From Shewanella marina JCM 15074 (GTDB taxonomy: Bacteria; Pseudomonadota; Gammaproteobacteria; Enterobacterales; Shewanellaceae), in contig NZ_BALM01000017.1 in assembly GCF_000614975.1 (NCBI RefSeq), positions 1-64,000 of the forward strand: a stretch of DNA of 64,000 bases, read 5' to 3'. This document shows, piece by piece, positions 18,099-26,491 of the stretch. The translations under genes were made by a program, and so were the position numbers. The notes below the pieces were generated by a model that was not told where the DNA came from, made no database searches, and saw only the letters and a list, made by a program, of their open reading frames with translations. Every line of letters begins with the position of its first letter. Position 1 is the first letter of the stretch.

Positions 18099-19655
18099 AT
18101 GCCATTGTCATTAATAAATATGCTCGACCATAATATGCCGACAAAAAATCAGTTAACGTCACAACTACGTTTACTCAATTATGTTAATAAAGTCATATTA
18201 TTAGATATATTACAAACTAACGTTAATACAGACCCAAAGCAAATAACAAGTTTAATGCAACAACTCGCTCAGGCTAAGAATATTGCTCATATCGATAACC
18301 AACTAGGCTTACAAAATCAGCTAACCAAGCAAACACTTTATGCAACTGATCGCGCTAAACCACAATTAATTGATCGTCAATCATTACAGTTACTACAAAC
18401 TATCACCCAACAGCAACTAATAAAGCACACAAAGAATCAAAGCATCAACCTACTGGTCAATATCAGCGATAACCAGCTTAAAATAGCAGGAACTGTGATA
18501 CCCATTACTGCAAAAGACGGCCAGTATATCCTAACTCTGCCGCTAACGGCTAATAGCATTAAAGCGACGCTTGCAAAAGTGATTAACAACATCTCAATAC
18601 CCACCTCGCTATCGCCACTTTTAAATCAATCAATCGCTAAATTAAACCAGCCCCAAGCCAATATCTCACAAATAAACAATCAAAGTTCAACAAATAATAT
18701 AGGAACTTCGCCAGTATCATCAAAAGCTAATAACTTAAGTCAGCAAATCAATCTTTTGTGGCAACAGGTAAAGCTCAATACCTCTCCTGCCACCGCTAAT
18801 TTAACCAGCAAAATGGTAATAGATACGCCTCTACCACAAGCAATCGTATCTCTACAGCCAATTAGTGAAGCAACGCAAGCCAAGCATGCTAATCAAATGG
18901 CACACCTAACGAGCTTAAACACACCTATAGCCCCAATAAACAGCACCGTATCCTCTTCGGCAAATATATTACAGTTGATATTGCCAACATTAATCAGTCT
19001 GACTAAAACAGATAATCTAAGCCAACAATTAAAACCAAGTGCAACAACCGCAATGCCACAAATCAATAATCCATCAAACAGTTTTCAGCCATTTAACTTA
19101 CTATTTCAACTGTTGTTGTTTAAATTGCCGCAGGCACAAAATTTGCCATTATCAGCAACAACCCAACAATATATTGCTGACTTACAGCGCCAGTACCAAC
19201 AGCTCAATAGATCAATTAACTCAACAACCAATCAATCATTGACGACACTCGTTAAAATCGATGAATTACAACAGAATCAATTGCAGCAACAAGAGCGTGG
19301 TCTGCAATGGCAATTTAGCTTGCCGTTTCAATTCGAGTCACAATTACGCCTCTTGATTGGCGAATTTCAAGTTTTTAAACAAGATCCACAACAAAACTTA
19401 TGGCAGCTTAAACTCGACTTAGATCTGAATGCAGGCCCATTAAAATTAATCGCTAATATGAAAACCAATGGCCTCAGTCTTAACTTTATTGCTCAGTCTG
19501 TTTCAATGACAAACAAAGTAAGTCAACACTTACCTCTGCTCAACCAACAGCTCAGCGCTTGGGGATTTAGTCTTTTAAGCTGCCAATGCATAACCGATCC
19601 CAAACGCTTTACATGTGAGCATCAAGCCCATACTCAATTTAATTATGAGGTCTAA
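18099..19655 (+). CDS. FliK-like protein next to an FlhB-like fragment gene
   Basis: A 518-residue, Gln/Asn/Thr-rich protein with low-complexity middle part. The last 130 residues (QWQFSLPFQFESQLRLLIGE, LWQLKLDLDLNAGPLKLIA, LNQQLSAWGF) resemble the substrate-specificity-switch domain of FliK-type hook-length proteins. The paired gene directly downstream is an FlhB C-terminal domain homologue, which supports a partner role in flagellar export. It is distinct from the main fliK at 31802-33238. Plus-strand orientation opposes the flagellar operon it faces. The frame is intact. Confidence 0.65.
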   Translation: MPLSLINMLDHNMPTKNQLTSQLRLLNYVNKVILLDILQTNVNTDPKQITSLMQQLAQAKNIAHIDNQLGLQNQLTKQTLYATDRAKPQLIDRQSLQLLQTITQQQLIKHTKNQSINLLVNISDNQLKIAGTVIPITAKDGQYILTLPLTANSIKATLAKVINNISIPTSLSPLLNQSIAKLNQPQANISQINNQSSTNNIGTSPVSSKANNLSQQINLLWQQVKLNTSPATANLTSKMVIDTPLPQAIVSLQPISEATQAKHANQMAHLTSLNTPIAPINSTVSSSANILQLILPTLISLTKTDNLSQQLKPSATTAMPQINNPSNSFQPFNLLFQLLLFKLPQAQNLPLSATTQQYIADLQRQYQQLNRSINSTTNQSLTTLVKIDELQQNQLQQQERGLQWQFSLPFQFESQLRLLIGEFQVFKQDPQQNLWQLKLDLDLNAGPLKLIANMKTNGLSLNFIAQSVSMTNKVSQHLPLLNQQLSAWGFSLLSCQCITDPKRFTCEHQAHTQFNYEV

Positions 19656-19656
19656 T

Positions 19657-19950
19657 ATGAAACCGACCAAGCATGCTGCTGCATTAACTTATAATGGTAC
19701 TGGAGCCCCCTATTTGAGTGCTAAAGGGCAAGCTCAGGTAGCAGAGGATATAATTGCGATAGCACAAGCTGCAGGAATACAAATTCATCATGACCCACAC
19801 CTCAGTCAATTTTTACAATTTCTTGAATTAGGTGAAGAAATTCCCCCAGAGCTTTATAAGTTAATTGCTGAGTTATTGTCATTTATCTACATATTAGAAG
19901 GTAAAACGCCTAAGAATTGGCAAAATCCGAATACTGACGTAACGATTTAA
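19657..19950 (+). CDS. FlhB C-terminal-domain homologue (EscU/YscU/FlhB-like, stand-alone)
   Basis: A 97-residue protein resembling only the cytoplasmic tail of FlhB: HAAALTYNGTGAPYLSAKGQ at about 6-25 parallels the FlhB segment after its autocleavage site, and VAEDIIAIAQAAGIQIHHDP parallels the next helix. There is no membrane part. The ATG at 19657 is chosen because GAGG lies eight bases ahead; it follows the upstream stop by one base. Such proteins occur in many flagellar loci and are thought to interact with the export gate. Confidence 0.8.
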   Translation: MKPTKHAAALTYNGTGAPYLSAKGQAQVAEDIIAIAQAAGIQIHHDPHLSQFLQFLELGEEIPPELYKLIAELLSFIYILEGKTPKNWQNPNTDVTI

Positions 19951-19963
19951 AATTTGGGGATAT

Positions 19964-19986
19964 AAAAACCCCGCAATCACGCGGGG
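19964..19986 (-). terminator. Terminator of the flhA-to-DUF2802 flagellar operon
   Basis: On the minus strand CCCCGC, a 6-base loop and GCGGGG are followed by TTTTTA. It lies 20 bp past the DUF2802 stop and marks the 3' end of the minus-strand flagellar genes, facing the plus-strand FlhB-like gene. Confidence 0.85.
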
Positions 19987-20006
19987 AAGAAAATTAAAAT
20001 AATCTA

Positions 20007-20432
20007 TTAAGCAGGCTTTCGATGTAGCCGTATCAATAACTCGGCTTCAGCTCTTGGAAGTTCACACTCCGCAACAAGCTCTTCAATTCCAGCCCCAAGT
20101 TCAACCATCTTCATGGCACGGCTATATAAGCGTGATTGTGGATCTTGCTGGCCCGTGCCCACCTCATCTAAACGAGCATCTTGTGATTGCAGCTTCTTAT
20201 CAAACTCCATCACTCGACGCCCTACTCCTATAATACCACTACGTAACTCTTGAACTTCACGAGCTAAGGCCTCGCGGTGCTTGTCACCTTCCTTAACTAA
20301 TACCGTTAATGCCTCAACTTTTCCCCTTAATGTGCCAAACACTCGCATAAGATAAAAAACTAAGCCAATACAACTGCAAGCAATCACACATGCCAATGCC
20401 ACAATCAAAAACTCAGTGCCAAACATAGTCAT
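20007..20432 (-). CDS. DUF2802 family protein
   Basis: A 141-residue protein with an N-terminal membrane helix (about residues 6-30), a coiled-coil-like region to about 85, and a C-terminal MVELGAGIEELVAECELPRA and EAELLIRLH that match the conserved end of DUF2802 proteins. In related bacteria this gene is found directly after cheW at the end of the chemotaxis part of the flagellar locus. Here cheW is gone and only this tail gene remains. The biochemical function is unknown. Confidence 0.75.
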   Translation of the reverse strand: MTMFGTEFLIVALACVIACSCIGLVFYLMRVFGTLRGKVEALTVLVKEGDKHREALAREVQELRSGIIGVGRRVMEFDKKLQSQDARLDEVGTGQQDPQSRLYSRAMKMVELGAGIEELVAECELPRAEAELLIRLHRKPA

Positions 20433-20462
20433 CCTTAACTCCTAACAATTCAATCTTGTATT

Positions 20463-20891
20463 CTATTCATTTACATCACGAGTGGTTATAATGACACCAC
20501 CGCTTTCAAGTGGAACAACATTCACCGATGGATCCATTGGAATCGCATCATATTTAGGGATCATATCCCGCTGTTGTTGTAACGCATTAATTTGATCAAT
20601 TTTTTGCTGCTCTGGAGTAATAGCCACATCCACTTCAGCTCCCGGCTCTGCAAAATTTAATAACGACTGCATTGCCGATGGTGTGCTGTCTAACCAGCGT
20701 CCTATTAATTGCGCTTGATCATCATCAGCCACCAATATTATTTGTTGTTCCGTTAACGTTATAACCTGCTTTTCTAATTTACTATTCGTCAATCTTAAAT
20801 CTAAATATAAACAAGCTAGAATAAAAATAATCATACATAACAGAAAAATCCCTACCACTAACCAAATTGGTTTTTCAGCCTTCTGTGTCAT
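20463..20891 (-). CDS. Hypothetical single-pass membrane protein of the former che segment
   Basis: I do not recognise a named family. The 142-residue product has one strong membrane helix at about 8-27 followed by a charged region, a QQQRDMIP stretch, and an acidic C-terminus ending in TTRDVNE. A ribosome site (TGGAG) precedes the start. It sits 30 bp after the cheY remnant and 30 bp before the DUF2802 gene, exactly where cheZ, cheA, cheB, parA and cheW would be expected, so it is probably a surviving member of that block. Confidence 0.55.
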   Translation of the reverse strand: MTQKAEKPIWLVVGIFLLCMIIFILACLYLDLRLTNSKLEKQVITLTEQQIILVADDDQAQLIGRWLDSTPSAMQSLLNFAEPGAEVDVAITPEQQKIDQINALQQQRDMIPKYDAIPMDPSVNVVPLESGGVIITTRDVNE

Positions 20892-20920
20892 TTAATGACT
20901 AGCTCCATTTCTATTAACAA

Positions 20921-21291
20921 TTAAAATATTCGTTGTAAGTTTTTCTTTAAAATTGCAGCAGTAAAAGGTTTAACAATATAGCCATTAACACCTGCTTGCT
21001 GGGCACTAATAATAGATTGTCGCTCAACTTCAGCCGTAACAATAATAACTGGTAATGATTTTAATTCATTATCACTCCGAATAGATTTTAATAAATCTAT
21101 TCCAGCAACATTAGGCAAATCCCATTCAGTTATCACTAATTCAAAATCACCTTTATTAAGCATATTAAGTGCCATCGCACCATCTTGTGCTTCATGCTAT
21201 TATTAAAACCTAAATCAGCTAATAAGTTTTTAGTAATTCGCCGCATCGTTGGCAATTCATCTGCGATTAAAATTTTAAGATTTTTATTCAC
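20921..21291 (-). pseudogene. cheY: cheY remnant: frameshifted and lacking the phospho-accepting aspartate
   Basis: From a GTG at 21291 the frame reads NKNLKILIADELPTMRRITK and LLADLGFNN like CheY, then shifts near 21193-21199; the rest (GDFELVITEWDLP, AGIDLLKSI, GVNGYIVKPFTAA) continues in another frame. The total length is one base short of 124 codons, so a net single-base loss explains it. In the receiver, the expected second acidic residue (D13 of E. coli CheY) is E, and the phospho-acceptor D57 is E within VITEWDLP; the lysine in VKPF is kept. It would be the response regulator acting on FliM, but no CheA or CheZ gene is present in the window. Confidence 0.9.
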
Positions 21292-21302
21292 ACGCTACCG
21301 CC
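21291..21302 (-). promoter_or_regulatory. Exact ops-like 12-mer between fliA and cheY
   Basis: The minus strand reads GGCGGTAGCGTG in the 17-bp gap between the fliA stop and the cheY start, in the direction of transcription. It is identical to the exact ops element upstream of the polysaccharide operon. It may be chance or simply the cheY ribosome-binding region. Confidence 0.35.
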
Positions 21303-21308
21303 AATCAA

Positions 21309-22031
21309 TTAGCTAACATGAGTCCAATGCTTAAGTTTAGATTTTAATCTCAACATCGCTTGACTAAGAATTTGGCTCACTCTTGACTCACTGACTTCTA
21401 ATACTGCCCCAATCTCTTTTAAATTTAAGGCTTCGTCATAATAGAGAGATAATACTAGCGCATCACGTTCCGGCAGTAATTGAATCGCATCCACTAATGC
21501 TTGTTGAAATTCTGTTTCAGCAAGCGCATCAAAACTGTCATCGCCAGTATCATGTCCAAAACCAATCACATCGTGAGAGACGCCTAAGTCCTCAATACCC
21601 ACGATTTTACCCATGCTGACATCATTCAAGATACCATGGTAATCATCAAGCGAAACTTCCATTCGAGTAGCGATTTCAACATTACTGGCATCACGCCCTA
21701 ACTCTTGCTCAAGCTCATCCATGACCTGAGCTACGCGACGTTGATTACGGTGCACAGACCGAGGTACCCAATCACCGCGACGGATCTCATCTAACATTGA
21801 GCCGCGAATGCGGATCCCTGCAAACGTTTCAAATTTTGCCCCTTTACCGCCATCAAATTTAGCAGCGGCCTCCAGTAACCCGATCATACCCGCTTGTAAT
21901 AAATCATCTAATTGAACCGATGCAGGTAATCGTGCTAATAAATGGTGCGCAATTTTTTTGACTAAAGGTGCATATTGCTCAATAACAGCACTGCGATCAT
22001 CTTGCTGACAATAGGCGGCGGCTTTATTCAC
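21309..22031 (-). CDS. fliA: RNA polymerase sigma factor FliA (sigma28)
   Basis: The 240-residue product contains region 2 (LLARLPASVQLDDLLQAGMI, FETFAGIRIRGSMLDEIR) and region 4 (LPERDALVLSLYYDEALNLK, VSESRVSQI), and starts VNKAAAYCQ as in FliA relatives. The GTG start at 22031 is supported by GGAGGAA at the right distance; the frame extends 16 codons further without family support. FliA transcribes late flagellar genes; its promoters (TAAA-N15-GCCGATAA type) are seen upstream of all four flagellins and flgM here. The start overlaps the end of flhG by 8 bp. Confidence 0.95.
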   Translation of the reverse strand: MNKAAAYCQQDDRSAVIEQYAPLVKKIAHHLLARLPASVQLDDLLQAGMIGLLEAAAKFDGGKGAKFETFAGIRIRGSMLDEIRRGDWVPRSVHRNQRRVAQVMDELEQELGRDASNVEIATRMEVSLDDYHGILNDVSMGKIVGIEDLGVSHDVIGFGHDTGDDSFDALAETEFQQALVDAIQLLPERDALVLSLYYDEALNLKEIGAVLEVSESRVSQILSQAMLRLKSKLKHWTHVS

Positions 22032-22905
22032 TGGTTTCCTCCTCCGCGTAATGATTATGCTGGATAAGGCGTTCCACAAAGAATTCTAAGTGCCCACCAG
22101 GTTGCCTTGGTATAGGCCAAGTCACTATTTTATTAGCAAGCCCATAGTAGGCCATTGACGCTGGTGATTTAGGGAACGCCTCAACCACTAACTTTTGTTT
22201 ACGAACAGATTTACGTAAATTCTCATCGAATGGAATAGTGGCGACCAATTCAAGTGCAACATCTAAAAAGCGATCTGTCACCTTGCTTAATTTAGCAAAT
22301 AACTCCATACCTTCGCGTAAGTTACGTACCATATTGGCGACAATTTTAAAACGGAATACCCCATGTTCACGGCTTAAAATTTTAATTAAAGCATAAGCAT
22401 CGGTAATTGAAGTTGGTTCGTCACATACCACCACGACCACATCTTGAGAAGCACGCGAAAAACTCAGCACCATATCGGAAATACCGGCCGCAGTATCGAC
22501 AATGAGTACATCAAATTGAGTTCGCATCTCGCTAAAAGCTCGAATCAAGCCCGCATGATGCGCATGTGATAACTCAACCATGCCTTTAGAGCCAGAACTA
22601 GCTGGAATAATCCCGATCCCCTTAGGGCCTTTTACAATAATGTCATCGAGTTCTGCATCGCCATATAACACATGTGAAAGATTTCGATTCGAACGAATAC
22701 CGAGCATCACATCGACATTAGCAAGGCCAAGATCGGCATCGAGTATCAATACTCGCTTACCCTTTTCTGCAAGGGCCACAGCAGTATTGATCGACACACT
22801 GGTTTTACCCACGCCGCCCTTGCCACCAGTCACAGCAATCACTTTGACTTTTTCATTACTCGGCTGATTCATCATACGTAATCCGCTTGCTTGATCCAGG
22901 GTCAT
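22024..22905 (-). CDS. flhG: FlhG (FleN), MinD-like ATPase controlling flagellar number
   Basis: The protein from MTLDQASGLRMMNQ has the family's conserved start and is 293 residues long. A deviant Walker A GGKGGVGKT and a LDADLGLANVDVMLG motif follow at about 26-58; the membrane-targeting helix is at the C-terminus. FlhG limits polar flagella number by restraining FlrA and working with FlhF. An in-frame start at 22968 would add 21 residues that overlap flhF. It is encoded between flhF and fliA, as usual. Confidence 0.93.
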   Translation of the reverse strand: MTLDQASGLRMMNQPSNEKVKVIAVTGGKGGVGKTSVSINTAVALAEKGKRVLILDADLGLANVDVMLGIRSNRNLSHVLYGDAELDDIIVKGPKGIGIIPASSGSKGMVELSHAHHAGLIRAFSEMRTQFDVLIVDTAAGISDMVLSFSRASQDVVVVVCDEPTSITDAYALIKILSREHGVFRFKIVANMVRNLREGMELFAKLSKVTDRFLDVALELVATIPFDENLRKSVRKQKLVVEAFPKSPASMAYYGLANKIVTWPIPRQPGGHLEFFVERLIQHNHYAEEETSE

Positions 22906-22909
22906 AACT

Positions 22910-24298
22910 TTACTCAAATGCATAGGCCACTTTAGACCTGTAGGTATCTTGCGATTTTGACTGCTCATCCATGGCCGCCAATGCTTTTCGTGCTAACTCA
23001 ATCGTGTCGGCTAAACGCATATCTTCAGGTACACGTTGACCATCAGTCACATAATTAAGTGGCAATTTATTATCAATTAGCACACTCAATGCGCCAGCAA
23101 GTGAGATTGACTCATCAAGCTTGCTTAATACTGCACCTGTGAGAGGAATTCGTTGGAAGTGACTAATGGCATCTTCTAATACGCGACGTTGTGACGTTGA
23201 TGACAACACCAAATAACTGCGAATAGGGATCCGATTGTCTGCCGCCAAATTATCTAACTGCTGATATAGCCGTAGATCTCTTTGTCCCATACCCGCAGTA
23301 TCAATCAAGATCAATTGACGACTACGCAATTGATATAAGACTTGTTCAAGTTCATTTAAATCATGAGCTTGCTTAACAGGACAACCCATAATTTTGCCAT
23401 AGGTCGCCAACTGCTCATATGCACCTATTCGGTAATGGTCTGTGGTCACTAAAGCAATTTTGTCGACACCATGGCGCGCAGCATATCGTGCTGCCAATTT
23501 AGCTAAGGTTGTTGTTTTCCCCACTCCAGTCGGACCGACTAAAGCCACAATTCCACCTTGGCGAACAATATCATCACCATGATTATCTAACATATTGGCT
23601 AGATATTGCGGTAATACCCGAGTCAATTCCCCCGGCTGATAACGTTGCGATAACTCAGCTAATTTAGTCGCGACAGGTAATGAGAAATCTGCTTCCAACA
23701 ACTTGCTTTTAAGCATGGCGCCAACAGGATCGTTACGCTGCTGTTTATCGTTCATTAAGCTGGATAATTGATGCGTCAGTAAGTTACGCATGGTCGCTAA
23801 CTCTTGACGGACTGCATCAATTTCACTGGCACTCACTTTTGAATTTAATTTAGGTTCAGCCACCGTATTTCTAGCGGGCTGAACAGGTGACACTTTAGGC
23901 TCGGCAGCGGCTTGTTTATGTTGTTGTAATGCCCGAGACCATTCCGGCAACTCATTCTCATCGGCTTCTGTTTGTTTTTGTTGTGCCAATTTTCCTTGCT
24001 GTCTTTCTAATAGTGCTTGTAAAGAATCTGGCGCGGCTTGATGTTGATTTGTAGGTGTTGCCACTCGACTAAAATCATCTCCTAACGATACCTTGTCATC
24101 ACCCAAACTTAACATGGCTGTATTGGGCAATTGCGGCATCGCTCTTGGCGATGGATCATCAAAATCGACAGCTGCAACTATCTCGATACCACCAGCAACT
24201 TTCTTATTTGACATGATGACAGCATCGTCACCCAAGGTTTCTTTCACTTGAGCCAAGGCAGCGCGCATATCCTTTGCTAAAAAACGTTTAATCTTCAC
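22910..24298 (-). CDS. flhF: FlhF, SRP-type GTPase for polar flagellum placement
   Basis: The 462-residue product has an N-terminal MKIKRFLAKDMRAALAQVKE, a variable middle region (about 60-190), and a C-terminal NG domain with P-loop GPTGVGKTTT at 255-264, LIDTAGMGQRD near 333 and SKLDES in place of the TKxD guanine motif. It recruits the first flagellar components to the cell pole. The frame is intact. It is 10 bp downstream of flhA. Confidence 0.95.
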   Translation of the reverse strand: MKIKRFLAKDMRAALAQVKETLGDDAVIMSNKKVAGGIEIVAAVDFDDPSPRAMPQLPNTAMLSLGDDKVSLGDDFSRVATPTNQHQAAPDSLQALLERQQGKLAQQKQTEADENELPEWSRALQQHKQAAAEPKVSPVQPARNTVAEPKLNSKVSASEIDAVRQELATMRNLLTHQLSSLMNDKQQRNDPVGAMLKSKLLEADFSLPVATKLAELSQRYQPGELTRVLPQYLANMLDNHGDDIVRQGGIVALVGPTGVGKTTTLAKLAARYAARHGVDKIALVTTDHYRIGAYEQLATYGKIMGCPVKQAHDLNELEQVLYQLRSRQLILIDTAGMGQRDLRLYQQLDNLAADNRIPIRSYLVLSSTSQRRVLEDAISHFQRIPLTGAVLSKLDESISLAGALSVLIDNKLPLNYVTDGQRVPEDMRLADTIELARKALAAMDEQSKSQDTYRSKVAYAFE

Positions 24299-24308
24299 TT
24301 ACCCACCC

Positions 24309-26408
24309 CTATTGGCCCACTGCATAGACAATTCGAATCTGTTTTTCATCAGGGATTTCTTGATATGAAATCACCCGTAAATTTGGAATAGTATGTTTAA
24401 CAAAACGAGACAAGGTTGAACGCAACATACCTGATGTTAATAAAATGGCAGGTTGGCCAATAATCTCTTGTTTCTGAGCAGCTTCTGCTAAAGATTGCTG
24501 CATACGTTCTGCAAGCCCAGGTTCAATATTCGGTCCCTCGCCCCCTGTCGCTTGCATTGACTGATGCAACATCTGTTCCAATTCTGGTGCCAAAGTAATG
24601 ACAGGGATCTCCATCTCAGGCCCTGCAATCTCTTGCACAATCATCCGCTTAAGGGCTATACGAACCGCAGCGGTCAATACTTCTGAATCATTACTCTTAG
24701 GTCCATATTCAACCAAAGTTTGTACAATCGTACGTAAGTCTCGTACAGAAACACCTTCATTCAATAGGTTTTGCATCACCTTCACGACATTGCCCATGGT
24801 CATAATTTCAGGAATAAAACCATCAACCAATTTAGGTGTTTGCTTAGCCAACATTTCCAGTAACTGTTGCACTTCTTCATAGCCCAACAGTTTGGCAGCA
24901 TTGTTAGTTAATAATTGGCTTAAGTGAGTGGCTACTACCGTTGCTGAATCAACCACGGTATAACCTAATGTTTGCGCGTGTTCACGTTGCTCTGGGGTAA
25001 TCCACACCGCATCTAAACCAAATGCAGGATCGATGGTTTTAATGCCATTCAATTCGCCATAAACTTGACCCGGATTAATCGCTAATTCGCAATCGTGACG
25101 AATTTCAGCCTCACCACAGGCAACGCCCATTAAAGAAATACGATACGCATTTGGGGGTAAATCAAGATTGTCGCGGATATGTACAGCAGGCACTAAGAAG
25201 CCAAGTTCCTGTGATAACTTTTTACGCACACCTTTAATACGTTGCAGTAACTCACCACCTTGGCCTTTATCAACCAGAGGAATTAAACGGTAACCCACTT
25301 CAAGGCCAATGGTGTCAACATGATGCACATCTTCCCAGCTCAACTCTTTCGGCTCATGGGATAATGGTTCTAATGTTGATGTTGTCGCTTCAGTCAGTGC
25401 ATTGACCTTAGCAAGTTGGTTACGGCGGCCAACCCACCAGCCACCAAGACCTGTCAATAACGCAAACGTTAAAAAAGCAAAATGTGGCATGCCCGGCACA
25501 ATACCCATGATGAATAACACGCCTGCAGCAATATATAATGCTTTAGGACTGTCAAACATCTGACTCATCATCAACTGACCCATATCGCCAGATTCATTTT
25601 GACGAGTCACCATTAATGCTGCCGCAATCGACAACAATAGCCCGGGGATCTGAGCCACTAAACCATCACCAATGGTTAATAAGGTATAAATTTCAGCTGC
25701 ATCACTAAAGCTCAAGCCATGTTGCACCATACCGATAATAAAACCACCACAAATGTTAATCACCAGAATCAAAATACCAGCGATAGCATCACCTTTTACA
25801 AACTTTGAAGCACCATCCATCGCGCCGTAAAAATCCGCCTCTTTGGTCACTTCCTCACGACGGCTACGTGCTTGATCTTGATTGATCAACCCCGCATTTA
25901 AGTCGGCATCAATCGCCATCTGCTTACCCGGCATAGCATCTAAGGTAAAGCGGGCACTTACTTCAGAAATACGGCCTGCACCTTTAGTCACTACCGCAAA
26001 GTTAATAATGATCAAAATAAGGAATACAATTAAACCAACAGCATAGTTACCACCAATTACCACAGATCCGAAAGCTTCAATCACTTTACCTGCAGCATCA
26101 CCGCCATTGTGGCCTTCAAGCAATACCACTCGAGTGGAAGCAACATTCAAAGCCAATCTTAATAATGTCGCGACTAATAAAACGGTAGGAAATGCCGCAA
26201 AATCAAGCGGTCTATCGGTGTAAATAGCAACAAGGAGCACGACCAGTGCCAAAGAAATATTAAATGAGAATAAGATATCAAGCAGTAATGCGGGTATGGG
26301 CAAAATGATCATTGCCAATGAGGCCAACACTAATAAAGGTGTACCTATACCTTTAAAATTGGCTGGTTTTATTTGCCTGATTTGTCCTAAGGTCGCCTTC
26401 ACATCCAT
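24309..26408 (-). CDS. flhA: FlhA, export gate protein
   Basis: The 699-residue product has the usual N-terminal membrane half (about eight helices to residue 340) containing the FHIPEP-region motifs (TDRPLDFAAFPTVLLVATLLR, RFTLDAMPGKQMAIDADLNA) and a C-terminal cytoplasmic half that docks chaperone-substrate complexes. It lies in the inner membrane at the base of the flagellum and couples proton flow to protein export. The gene follows a sigma54 promoter. Frame and length are normal. Confidence 0.97.
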   Translation of the reverse strand: MDVKATLGQIRQIKPANFKGIGTPLLVLASLAMIILPIPALLLDILFSFNISLALVVLLVAIYTDRPLDFAAFPTVLLVATLLRLALNVASTRVVLLEGHNGGDAAGKVIEAFGSVVIGGNYAVGLIVFLILIIINFAVVTKGAGRISEVSARFTLDAMPGKQMAIDADLNAGLINQDQARSRREEVTKEADFYGAMDGASKFVKGDAIAGILILVINICGGFIIGMVQHGLSFSDAAEIYTLLTIGDGLVAQIPGLLLSIAAALMVTRQNESGDMGQLMMSQMFDSPKALYIAAGVLFIMGIVPGMPHFAFLTFALLTGLGGWWVGRRNQLAKVNALTEATTSTLEPLSHEPKELSWEDVHHVDTIGLEVGYRLIPLVDKGQGGELLQRIKGVRKKLSQELGFLVPAVHIRDNLDLPPNAYRISLMGVACGEAEIRHDCELAINPGQVYGELNGIKTIDPAFGLDAVWITPEQREHAQTLGYTVVDSATVVATHLSQLLTNNAAKLLGYEEVQQLLEMLAKQTPKLVDGFIPEIMTMGNVVKVMQNLLNEGVSVRDLRTIVQTLVEYGPKSNDSEVLTAAVRIALKRMIVQEIAGPEMEIPVITLAPELEQMLHQSMQATGGEGPNIEPGLAERMQQSLAEAAQKQEIIGQPAILLTSGMLRSTLSRFVKHTIPNLRVISYQEIPDEKQIRIVYAVGQ

Positions 26409-26457
26409 TTGATAACAGCCTAAACTTTGACATATTTATTAATATAATCAACAAAAA

Positions 26458-26472
26458 GCAATTAACATGCCA
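26458..26472 (-). promoter_or_regulatory. Sigma54 promoter for flhA-flhF-flhG-fliA
   Basis: The minus strand reads TGGCATGTTAATTGC, with GG and GC at the -24/-12 spacing required by sigma54, 50 bp before flhA in the flhB-flhA gap. FlrA or FlrC would be the activator. Confidence 0.85.
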
Positions 26473-26491
26473 AAAACAATCTATTTACATA

